DNA of 64,000 nt from Cryptomeria japonica (Eukaryota > Streptophyta > Pinopsida > Cupressales > Cupressaceae), in the NCBI RefSeq assembly GCF_030272615.1, contig NC_081407.1:375885018-375949017 (forward strand), in the 5' to 3' direction. Below, piece by piece: positions 9,498 through 19,542 of the stretch. Under the pieces are notes generated by a model. The model did not search any database. It saw only the letters and a program-made list of their open reading frames with translations, and had not been told where the DNA came from. The position numbers and the translations under genes were made by a program. The stretch's first letter is position 1; the number at the start of each line of letters is the position of its first letter.

Positions 9498-11214
9498 TTT
9501 GATAAGGATAAACAGGTTTTACAAGGACCTGAAACCTTAAGTTTCACAACAGCCGACCAACAACCAAACTGGAAAGAAATAACAACAAAAAAGGGGAGCC
9601 ACCCCAAACAAAAAAAAAAAAAAAAAAAAAACACAGACAAACAAGTCGAAGCAAAAAAAGCCCTCAGTTAAGCGATAGCACCAGATCCTTGTTCTTTTGG
9701 ATGGAAATCCTGTTGATTTCCTCAAGCTCCTCCATGATGAATCTAGAGGTACCCTTGTTGCTGCTTCTACTTCTGGTTCTAGAACTGGGTTCCGTGGATT
9801 TGGAGTCTCCAGCAACCACATCATCACCACCAAGATCTTTCACCAGGTACATATGGAAGGATCTGTAGTCAGCAACCATCTCGTTGATCTTTTCCAACCC
9901 CTCAATGCTGTTGCTCGTGGCTTCTTTACTAATGTCGACCAGATTCTTGAGATTTTTCTTAATCTCAGCCATGGATTGTTCCATCTTATCAATCCTTTGT
10001 TCATGGTTACATTTCATAACCTCAACATTCTGAGAGAGTTTTTGAGTCATGATGTCAATTATTTCTATAACCCCCATCTTAAGGGTGTCAATTTCATGCT
10101 TGACCTTCTTCTAGCTACGCTCCTAGCTTCTAGTGGCTTCCATGATAAGATTCATCAGACTACCATCTTTCCCCTGATTGTCTTTTTGGACATTGATAGG
10201 GATATCCAGCTTAATCCCTTGGTCCATAATCTTCGGGCTGTGATCCTTCGCTGCCAGCTTTTTATTTTTGGTGAGGGGTTCGGCCTTGGAGATCAATCTA
10301 CTAGTGGTTTTTTATTTACTGGAAGCCCATCTGGGGGGGTTCTTGCTATCGAGAGTCTCAAAAGTGACCATCTTATCTTTTTCCTCCATTAGTTCACATT
10401 CAAGGTCATCAACAGGAACCCCACTATCGTCCAGGTCCATCTCCGACTCAGAGATGTCATGGACCTCCGTCTGCAGCAAGTGGGGGCACAATTTCAAGGG
10501 ATTTGGTATGTTCCATAATAAAGACAATAAGTCCCTCATGAAGAAGAGGGTTGCTAGGGTTTTCCAGGTGATTTTCTAGGCTATTCTCAAGGGAGGAGGC
10601 AAGGTAATAGGGAACAAAGATAATTTTGCCATCGCGGATATAATTTAAAATAGTGAAATGGTAGGAGAATATACTTGCATACCTGCCATCAAGGGTGATA
10701 TATCTCATTATAAAGTTAGCCATATCAACCCACGAGGCCATGAGTTCTTTTCTATTATAGCCGCCATCAGCCATCTTGGTGACTCTGGAGCGCTCCTTAT
10801 CTTTGTCAAAGAAGCTTGACATGTTCTCTTCTCTAGTTTTTCTATCCCTGTAAAACCTTCTACTAGTAAAAGCCAGACTAGTGACCATCGCCACAAAAGT
10901 TTCATCAATCTGATATTCGGCACCATAGGCCCTGAGACTCCCTTTTTGCCATCTGTTAACAAAGGCCTCCATAATCAGAGGAGAGGGGCCATGAAGTCAG
11001 TCCAAGTAGGGGACGAGACCACCATCGACCACTTCCCACCAGACATCTTTGTTCTTTTTCCACTTCTCGCAGGTAGAGGGCTCTTGTCTATTCTTATCCC
11101 CTCCCATTATGCTCCTAGTCACCAAAGAATAGGAGATCACTATTGCCAACTAGACGTAGAAAATGAACCACACCCAAAGGATATCAAAATATTAGCAGAA
11201 AAGCCACACACTGA
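9498..11214 (-). mobile_element. 5'-truncated LINE (copy 1) with perfect 12-bp TSD
   Basis: The 12-mer GATTTATAAGTT occurs at 9486-9497 and again at 11215-11226, exactly bounding the insert. In the sense (-) orientation the element ends TTATCC-TTATCAAA and shares TAAAACCYGTTTAT with the end of copy 2 at 31.75 kb. It is truncated on its 5' side about 100 bp before the ORF, so RT and RNase H are absent. TSD length, 5' truncation and conserved 3' end are hallmarks of target-primed reverse transcription. Confidence 0.85.
9664..11107 (-). pseudogene. Unfamiliar LINE 3' ORF, copy 1 (~480 aa)
   Basis: The likely start is the ATG at 11107 (MGGDKN), because copy 2 begins MGGEKN at the equivalent place. 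The N-terminal ~200 residues form a globular-looking domain with VVDGGLVPYL, AFVNRW, IDETFVAMV and YITLDGRYASIFSYHF. An acidic linker (SESEMDLDDSG) follows, then Lys/Arg-rich sequence, then a coiled coil around 9800-10080 (QRIDKMEQSMAEIKKNLKNL). The C terminus is RFIMEELEEINR...LSLN with TGA at 9664. Breaks: TGA in place of a codon before LHG, a frameshift near 10460-10540, and stops near 10310 and 10110. I do not recognise the family. It might be a nucleic-acid-binding or gag/ORF1-like accessory protein, by analogy only. Confidence 0.75.
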
Positions 11215-11325
11215 GATTTATAAGTTATTAAACAATTAAATAATTAATATAACGTAAAATCTTGTACTTATAAATTAATAAACATTTTTTAATTTAATTT
11301 CTTTCCAATTGCCCCTACGGATGCT

Positions 11326-11349
11326 ACTAGCATATATATATTTGCTAGT
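11326..11349. mobile_element. 24-bp ACTAGC palindrome, MITE derivative
   Basis: The sequence starts ACTAGCATATATATATTT and ends GCTAGT. It matches the minimal palindrome at 1966-1994 and the termini of the 165-bp MITE at 1276-1440, with the interior missing. Confidence 0.55.
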
Positions 11350-11359
11350 ATTTATGTAC

Positions 11360-12539
11360 AAGTGAAAGGATAGTGACATACAAACAATGGCTTACCAAAG
11401 ACTTAGAAATATTAATCAAACAATTACGATAGTGAGTTGTATAAATGAATAAAAATAACAATTTACTTATTTTACAATAATAACTTTTTTATTTATTTAA
11501 ATATATAAACAATAATATTAAAGATTTTTTTGGAACAAACATTTTTTCATAAATTAATCTAAGATAGATATACTAACAATAGTTATTTTGAATACTTTTT
11601 AATCATAACAAAAATATAAAATTATAAATATCCTATGTCGGATTTCGTCCATATAAATACTAAGCTTTACCTCAACTAAGACAAGGGAAGTCCTCATAAT
11701 GGATGCAGTCATGCGCATGTCAATAATTCAAATCATATCAATTTTCTTTAATTGTGGGAATCTTATTAAAAAAATTAAATACGCAACATATATTTTTATG
11801 TACTTTCATTACGTCGAAAGGCATTTTATACAATGTCAACACATCCATGAAAGAAAAAAGAAATGGTTGATATTTCGAGCAGTTACATATGTGAAATGGA
11901 GAATGCCAAATGACAGGTACAAAATCAAAGTGGTGGACGGAAAACGTAGTTACAGAAACATAACATTAATTGCATGTTATGCAGAATTTAAAATGATTTT
12001 AAAATGTATCAAAGTCCAAAATAGGAAGAGTGAGCTCGACACTTATAAAACAAACAAATATTACCATGACATTTCTATTCAACAAGGATAGCTGATGCAG
12101 ATTATAACAACAATAGCAAGTTTTCTTTTTAAATCTTCTCCAAACAACAAAATAATGTTTGTATAAGTGCACTTTCTTTGCCAATCTACGAGTTTCAATT
12201 ATTAATGTTACATTAGTGACTGTTAGTTTGTTAGTTAGGTTTGCAAGGAAATCGATTTGCATGGTAAAAACTCGGGTTTGGTAAGCCCTTCATTTTATTT
12301 TCCAATGAGAAATTCTATTGATGATAGAAGATTTTGTTTACTCTTCATTTTAATGTTTATGCAGAAAATGGTGGAGTCATTTGTGTTAATTCTATTTGCC
12401 ATGCAATTGATGTATATGCTTGTACTCACTCGCATTAACACCTCTAAGAGTCTATTTTAAAATTTGTGTTTGATTGGGCTTGCATTTTAATTTTATTTCA
12501 TAGTGTGTACGTAGATTTATCATTTTAAATTTAGGGTAA
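11360..12539. other. AT-rich sequence, no convincing gene
   Basis: A 130-codon open frame (11699-12091, +) overlaps sequence related to the AT-rich repeats at 28.3-28.9 kb (TTTCTTTAATTGTGGGAATC and following bases). Its translation resembles nothing I know. I treat it as chance or repeat-derived. Confidence 0.5.
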
Positions 12540-12765
12540 ATGTACAGAGTTGGGTCCCAATCCTACGGAAGTCCGTGGGTTGTGAAATGAGCCCGCTAGA
12601 AACAGGTGCCCGATTTGTACAAATCAGGCACCCGTTTAACTTCGGGTGCCCGAGCCAAAACAAAACGGGCATCCATTTAGCAATGGGTGCCCAAAGCTAA
12701 ACGGATGCCCGTTTACTTCAAATCGGGTGCCTGATTTGAAGTAAACGGGCATCCATTTTTGAAAT
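12540..12765. repeat. Cluster of GGGTGCCC/GGGCATCC inverted repeats
   Basis: GC-richer island in AT-rich DNA with repeated GGTGCCCG and AAACGGGCATCCATTT units in both orientations. It holds two strong hairpins (12605-12632 and 12703-12754). AAACGGGCATCCATTT plus TGAAA (12742-12765) recurs in opposite orientation at 22391-22438, which would fit subterminal inverted repeats of one large element. Confidence 0.7.
12703..12754. repeat. Perfect 22-bp-arm hairpin
   Basis: The arm at 12703-12724 (GGATGCCC...TTCAAATC) and the arm at 12733-12754 are exact reverse complements, separated by the 8-base loop GGGTGCCT. A perfect 22/22 arm in otherwise decayed DNA implies recent origin or gene conversion. 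Confidence 0.9.
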
Positions 12766-13144
12766 GTATTTATTTTTTTTTTAAAACCATTTTACCATCA
12801 TTTTTACTGTTTGAAAAACAGGTAGGCATTTCTAAGGAGCATGAGTACCCATTTTCTTCACCTTAGCTGACCCCCTAGACCATTTTTACCTCCTTCCAGG
12901 TATTTAGCTTTTTTTTTATATTCTATTTTTTTTTTTTTATTGTTTTTCATAAAAAAAATGTTAATGTATTGATATTTTTTAATTTTTATGTTTTAAAGTT
13001 TGAAAATCGTCTTTTATTTCATGTTTAAAATAGTTTTCAGTTTTCAAATATTGCAAAAAACATGAATAGTAAAAACCATAGGAAAAAAAGAATACATGAA
13101 TAGTATTTACACCGTAGGAAGAAAACAAAAATGTAAATGAACAG

Positions 13145-13325
13145 TAAACATTAGATGCAAAAAATAGATAATAAACCTTGAACAGAAAAATGAATAAACA
13201 TTGGACGCAAAAAATAGACAATAAACCCTGAATAGAAAAATGAACAATAAACATTAGATGCATAAAATAGACAATAAACCCTAAATAGAAAAATGAACAC
13301 TAAACCTTAAATAGAAAAAAACGAA
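13145..13325. repeat. ~52-bp minisatellite
   Basis: Three and a half units start with TAAACATTAGATGCA-type sequence and contain AATAGACAATAAACCCT and AGAAAAATGAA. Unit starts are near 13145, 13195, 13248 and 13301. Confidence 0.85.
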
Positions 13326-13379
13326 CAAGTCCTAGGAGAAATTTGACTATCTTGGTTGATTAACCCTAAACCCTAAATT

Positions 13380-14577
13380 AAATGGTGCTTAGTGATCAGT
13401 GTTTTTCCTAGCAGTGTTGTATCAAATGGAACATATATTTAGTTTTTGATTAGAGCTTTTAGAGTTAAATTTTTATTTTTTTGGTTTTTAGTCTATCATA
13501 ATTAGCAAAGGTATAATAGATCATCATTCATCTCAATGTAACTACAAAATTACAAATCACCATAAGGTGATCCAACACATCATGGGTCCAAAGCAATCAC
13601 AAAATATATATCAAACTAAGCAAACAATAAACACTCAGGGGCATACAATGCAACAAATGAAGCATCTAGAATAAGATCAAAGTAAAACTAAAAGATTTAC
13701 ATTCAAAATGTAAATGGCACAATCATACGCACATGGCCAAATCCACATCAAGAATGAAGAATGCAAATGAGTAAAAGGGATTGGCATTAGAGGGGCATAG
13801 AATATAGTGAGGGAAATGTTGAGGAGCCCCTGAATTTTATCCATGTCATTGTGTTTAGGTGACCTCTCAAGATTATGCACCATCATTGTGTCATAATGTG
13901 TCAAAAATATATTGGTTAGAGTATTGAACTAAGGCCTATACAAGTATGGTAGAAGACCGTTGAGGGTAGTGTTAGTGTTGGTCTTAATGATAATAACTAA
14001 TAATCAAGACCTCATGTATAGGGCATGGTGGCCCATTTTTTTGCATGATCAAGAGGATTGGCTATGATTAGAAATGGGTCATTGTAGATAGTGTAGGAAT
14101 TGTCTAGGCTACAAGTGGATATCAACTAATACAATCACTACATCATTATGTTTTCACACATGTCAATATAAGGGTAGGCCATGAAAGTGTATGTTATAAT
14201 TATTTCGTTTATCTTATATCAATTTGTAATAAAATGTAATTTGTTATACCAATATCTATCACTAGGCAATAATCACCTTGTAATTCTTTAGTGCATAGTT
14301 TGCGCAATGGTGGGAATATGTAATTATTTTAGATGAAATAGAATTATTATCAATTGTGAAGTATCATGTTTATAAGCCATCACATGTTACTAAGAATTAT
14401 GAATAAGCTCCCAACTACCTATGATGTTTATAATCCATCTCATGTCTAAGAAATGTTTGTTGATTTCTCGAAAGGATTGAACTTAGTGACCTACTTGCCT
14501 CAAATAGAAAGCAAGAAAGTATAAATAGAAGGTGTACATCAAGAGTTTGAGGTATTGCAATCTTATTGTAGCAATAT
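13380..14577. other. Unassigned AT-rich sequence
   Basis: No reading frame, inverted repeat or family signature I can support. A short frame at 13677-13904 (-) is not convincing. Confidence 0.5.
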
Positions 14578-14687
14578 TAGTAGAGTGTGTGTTGGAAGTG
14601 AATGTATTATATTATGTGAAAGCACATGAAAATAGTAGAGTGTGTGTTGGAAGTGAATGTATTATATTATGTGAAAGCATTAATTGA
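14578..14687. repeat. 55-bp tandem duplication
   Basis: TAGTAGAGTGTGTGTTGGAA and the following bases, ending in TATGTGAAAGCA, are present twice in a row with an exact 55-base offset and essentially no differences. Confidence 0.9.
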
Positions 14688-14689
14688 AA

Positions 14690-15950
14690 TAGTAAAATAA
14701 GAACCAACAAGAAGGGAGAGTTGAGGGTGGTGTCTATATAGGGTAGATGAGTTATGTATTCTAATATATGACAAATTTTCTTGGATAGGTTTCATTATAA
14801 ACCCCACTAAATTACTTAAAAATTTACATGTCTATATAAATTTATTTTCCCAAGTATATATTAAATTAAAAAACTGATTATATATTTATATGTGTATGTA
14901 TCATTTTACATTTAGAATGAATTGATTCTAAATTTTTTATGATAATTGCTTGTATTTCATTACCAAATGTTTATTCTAATTGATATAATTGATGTACATA
15001 ATTAAAATATATTTTGAAAATTATTTAATATGTAAATAAAAGTTGATCTTAAGTAAATAAATTATTTAATATGATATAATGAATTTCCTCTTAAGTATCA
15101 CCATCGAAGGGTATGTGATCTTCATCTACAAAGGGAATGAAACAATATCCATTCCAAAGGGAAGGGTATGGATCTTCATCTACAAAGGGAAGGGTATGGA
15201 TCTCCTAAAGTCTATTCCAAAGTGTGTGGGGGAAATCAATATCCAATGCAATACACATAGAATCATGATCTTGATACTAGATCAAATCAGTCCTACATGG
15301 TCAATGATGTTACACCAAGATTATATATTTTCTGGTTTTTCTAGTTTAGGTATGACTCCATACATAAAAGGAAAATGATTAAACCACCTAAAACTTATGA
15401 AGATACCATTTTACAAAAGAATCATAGTTATCCCTTTCTAATTTTACCACAAAAGGATGAATAGAGAAACCTATGATGCCTCCTCATGTTTGTAATTGTA
15501 ATTGTAAATTTTCAAGTTTGTAATTTAAAATTAGAAAGGGAACACTCACATCAACAAACAAAGGGACTAATTTAATTAAATAATAGTAAAGAGATTGGAT
15601 ATTATTTTTATATTTCCCAAATTGATTGAGCATAATGATTTTATAAAATTTAAAATAATTATATGTTTGGTTTTAGATCACCTCCTTTGACTTTACAAGT
15701 CATGGAAGATCTTCTAAAGCCCAAATGCACCTTCAACTTTAAAAAACTATGTAGTTTTATGATCAACCCTTCATATATCTTGTCGAACATTGATGAAGTG
15801 AGCTTCTAAAAATAAGAATAACCAATACATATGCTCTACTAAAAAGATCATAATCCTAATAATTCTTCCCTTAAATGTCTTTTATAAATTTTTGATTAAT
15901 CTCTGTTTGTAACAATCTATATAAAATCCTATAAAAGTAATCAAAAATTT
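14690..15950. other. AT-rich sequence with short local repeats
   Basis: Around 15110-15210 GGGAAGGGTATGGATCT and ATCTTCATCTACAAAGGGAA recur, and near 15486 the TTTGTAATTGTAATTGTAAA motif first appears. No gene is supported. Confidence 0.5.
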
Positions 15951-15951
15951 A

Positions 15952-16070
15952 ATGTTTGTAATTGTAATTGTAAATTTTCAAGTTTGTAAATTTTCATGTT
16001 TGTAATTGTAATTGTAAATTTTCAAGTTTGTAAATTTTCATGTTTGTAATTGTAATTGTAAATTTTCATG
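15952..16070. repeat. ~47-bp tandem repeat before gene A
   Basis: ATGTTTGTAATTGTAATTGT followed by AAATTTTCAAGTTTGTAAAT is repeated about 2.5 times, ending just before the first exon of the gene at 16099. A single related unit lies near 15486. Confidence 0.85.
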
Positions 16071-16098
16071 CTTGTATATATATGCAGATTATTTTCAC

Positions 16099-17612
16099 AT
16101 GATGGATGAGTTTGAGATAGATGAGCTATTAGGTATAGTACCACCTCCACCTCCACCCCCTCCACCTCCACTAGAGAAGTTGCGACAGACAATTAGGACA
16201 AATATTGATGCTCTGATTAGAGATATTCACACTATTAGGCGTGAGCCTCATCCACCCCCTCAGTTGTTACACCTTGCAGATAGTATGCAAGGCAGTTTAC
16301 AGTCTATGTAGGCATTAGATAGCGAGTTAGATAGCTATCGTAGCTGGCATGAGGGATTGCGTGCATTTTACGCAGATGGCCTCACATACAAACAAGTTAA
16401 TGATTTAAAAATAACAAAAATAGATTTGAAAAAATATTTTGTGAACCCTAAGACGGGTGAAGAGATAGATCCGAAGAAGCCACGGATCTCTATTCGATGG
16501 TGTAGGCACCCGAGCATTGCTAGCCACTTTTGGGAGAGGTGGTGGATGGTCTTTGACCATCCACCACACTCCAATCATGAGGTCCCAATGTATTTTTTGA
16601 AGAAATTATGGGCGGAATTTGAATTGGGCAAAAAGCCCAATTACTTTGATATTAGATCTTTTCAGGGGGTTGGGAGAGGCATGCCCTAGGATAGGCTAGG
16701 AGCAAAATTGAGTGATAGGGTTAGAAACCGTGTGTGCGATGATTCATTGGTTCCTCTTCCATCACCAGTTGTTCCAGCACCTTCCCATCATCGAGCAGTG
16801 GATTCTACTCTAGGTTCATTGAGTGTCCTGTTGGGCAATTTGGTACAGCAGTTGCGGGAAGTGAGGGCTGCCCCCTGCTTAGCACATGTTTGCACGAGTT
16901 GTGGGGATGTATGTAGGGGTCCACAGAGTGAGGCTTCCCCTCGAGGAGATGATGATTTTGATGATGCTGATGCCACCCATGGTGGTTACAATAATGCCAA
17001 GGAGGCTGCACATGCTGATGCCGTCTCTTCATATGTTGATCTCCTATGGGCAGATGATGATCAGCCTAGAGAGGTACAAATTTATTTGTATAATTTATAG
17101 TGCAATATTAAATTCCTTATATATACACATATGAACCATAACATGAGTCAATTTTTTCTGAACAAATGATGGACACACCACATCATTGAGGAACAGATAG
17201 CATGTTACCTCGATACCCAAAGATGTTGGTGCCCCATTTACGGTATGCACTTTCATCTAGATAGATTGTATTGATATGTACATTTAAAATAAATAATTAA
17301 TTTTTTAATGTAATGATTTACATATGATATGTTTTTTCAATTTTGTAGGGTGCTTCATGTAGCACTGAGGTGGGTACTTCTTCAGGTGACCCATGGACCA
17401 CTGAGGCTTAGCCTCACATACCACTAGTATGTTTTTCATCCATTAATTTGAAGTGTTTACATGCTTACTAATTTAAGTACAACTTTGATTCATGTTCATT
17501 ATTTTTTGCAATTGTAGGCTTCTGGATCGTTTGATGGCACATCACATGTACGCCTTCGACCATCAGTTACTTTCCCTGCATCACATGTATGCTTTTCTGT
17601 GATAATCTTGTA

Positions 17613-17662
<50 letters not shown>

Positions 17663-18192
17663 TTTATAATTTATGTATATATACAAGTTTGATTCATGCT
17701 TTATATATGTTGTTCAGGTCCACACCACTACCAATATTGGTATGGCTATGGGGTTGAGCCAGATGCAACCATCGACATTATCATTTGAGGCATGATGATT
17801 ACAAAAATAATTTCTAATTTGTTTATACTGTGTACCTGGCTTTTATATGGATTATCAAAATTGATATACAATGTTTTTTTTTGCAAGACTTGGCTATGAC
17901 CACTTTTCTTGTTCATGATAGTGGACCTCCATGTATCAGTGAGGGCATTGTCGAGCACAGTCGTATGGTAATTTATTTAATTTTTTTTAGTATTTAATTA
18001 TTTTATAAGTGAGTTATGCAAGTAACTTTTTCTCATGTAAAATCTTTTAATAATGCATAGGAGGGTGTAAACACTAATATTGCACAGACACAGGATGGTG
18101 CATCTCAGGACGATGTGTAGTAGGATGATTCATCTTAGCCACCTTCACATGGAGTGAAGAGGACTGCAGATGAGATGCATGCAAGTTCTTAG
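16099..18192 (+). pseudogene. Gene A: seven-exon unknown gene, all internal stops TAG
   Basis: Exon 1 (16099-17073) starts at ATG 16099 and encodes an acidic start (MMDEFEIDELLG), ten prolines, then a Trp/His-rich core (YFVNPKTGEEIDPKKP, WCRHPSIASHFWERWW), then a Ser/Asp-rich tail. Further exons are about 17161-17242, 17349-17426, 17518-17586, 17718-17789, 17887-17967 and 18061-18192. Their Ser/Thr-rich reading continues in phase across GT-AG introns; the donor near 17790 is damaged. Seven in-frame stops interrupt it and all are TAG (16309, 16687, one in exon 2, one in exon 3, three in exon 7), as expected from CAG-to-TAG decay at CHG-methylated sites. No known domain recognised. The opposing transposase suggests an accessory transposon gene. 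Confidence 0.6.
17616..17660. repeat. (TA)n microsatellite in an intron of gene A
   Basis: About 22 TA units between the exons ending at 17586 and starting at 17718. Confidence 0.95.
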
Positions 18193-19018
18193 ATTGTATA
18201 TTTTAGATCATGTCATGTTATTGTATTGTGGACTTTTTATGATGACACTTGTTATGTTATCTCGGGACTTTTTATTATGTGATTATATATAGGACTTGTT
18301 GTTATGTGTTATGTGATTATATATAGGACTTTTTATTATGTCATTTCCTTGCTATTATGATATCAGGTCATGTTATGTGATTTGGCGCACTCTAGTGATT
18401 ATATATGTGATACATTGTTTTGTTATTATGTTATTTGGACTTGTTTTAATGTCATTTCCTTATTAAATTATTATTTCAAGACTTGTTATTATAGTGCAAC
18501 GGTTTATAATTCAATGTGCACAAAATAACATTAAGAATAAGATAACTAATACAATATTGTTTATGAAACCAAAATTGTATCAAATGTAGACAAATACAAT
18601 GTTAAAGGGACAAAGAAAAACAATTATCGTGATTAAATATTTAAAAGAGTTCACACAAGTATCGACTTATTAATTATAAATGAATCTCATATAGGAATCA
18701 TGATTTTCATGATTATATAAAAGGATTATTAATTATAAATGAATCTCATAGAGGAATCCAATAGATTGATGGAATTAAGGCTAACCAAATTATTAGGAAG
18801 CTACAAACATAGTATCGAATTTCCTCTTAAGTTGAGCACACTACTTTACTACTGTATTGATGGTTTATTAGTGCAAATAGTAGTGGTATGAAAAGCATGG
18901 ACTTCATGGTACTAAAATAAAAAAGTACACTATAAATATAGATTTGTCATACAATGATAAATATAGAGTTAGGTCATATTTAAGACATAATTCTATCTTA
19001 CATGCATATAAATTTGAT
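18193..19018. other. AT-rich convergent spacer, no gene seen
   Basis: Lies between the stop codons of the two converging genes. GTTATGTGATTATATATAGG-type units repeat near 18300-18330. It should contain the polyadenylation regions of both genes, but no single signal stands out. Confidence 0.5.
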
Positions 19019-19404
19019 TCAACCCAATGTACCATATGCATCCTCTCTCTTCTGCAATGTGTCTATGATTGCCTCATGCTCATCTACTGAAAGTGTCCAC
19101 AATACCTTATTAGCAGGTCTACCTTTGTATCTTTCTAATTTGATGTTTGTTGCCACCACCAAATGAGAATAGTGTATAATCTTCTTTTCTGATTGGTAGT
19201 CTTCATAAGCTGGTAAGCCATTCCTTCTTGTTAAGTATTTGCGTAGCCATGTATCAACCACCACAACAGACCCAACTGGATACTGAAAACCATCATCATC
19301 TACTTGATCACATATCAACTTTTTCTTAGGTTCTACACATCTAGCTAGCCAATACTCAACCTACTCATCATTATCCTCAAGCGCAACAATAGCATACACA
19401 TGTC

Positions 19405-19542
19405 CTATAAAACAAATATAAGTACAATGTGTAGAAATAAAACTTGTTAGAATTTATAATTCAAATATGTAATCATAAATTATATGACAATACATAAAAA
19501 TATATAATTTAAATTTATAAACAATAAATTGAATTAAATTAC
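19405..19542 (-). other. Intron in the transposase gene
   Basis: On the - strand, exon ...CAACCTG is followed by GTAATTTAATTC and the segment ends TTGTTTTATAG before GACATGTG. Joining restores IQP-G-HVYAIV in phase. Both consensus dinucleotides are intact. Confidence 0.7.

Noticed and set aside
9606-9630. Poly-A run as the LINE tail
   Set aside because: In the sense direction of the element it is poly-T inside the 3' UTR; the true end is TTATCAAA at the target-site duplication.
11699-12091. 130-codon ORF as a gene
   Set aside because: No recognisable family, and part of it overlaps an AT-rich repeat related to 28.5 kb.
16099-18192. TAG read as an amino acid (recoding) in gene A
   Set aside because: The gene also ends in TAG, plant nuclear genes use the standard code, and CHG deamination explains the pattern more simply.
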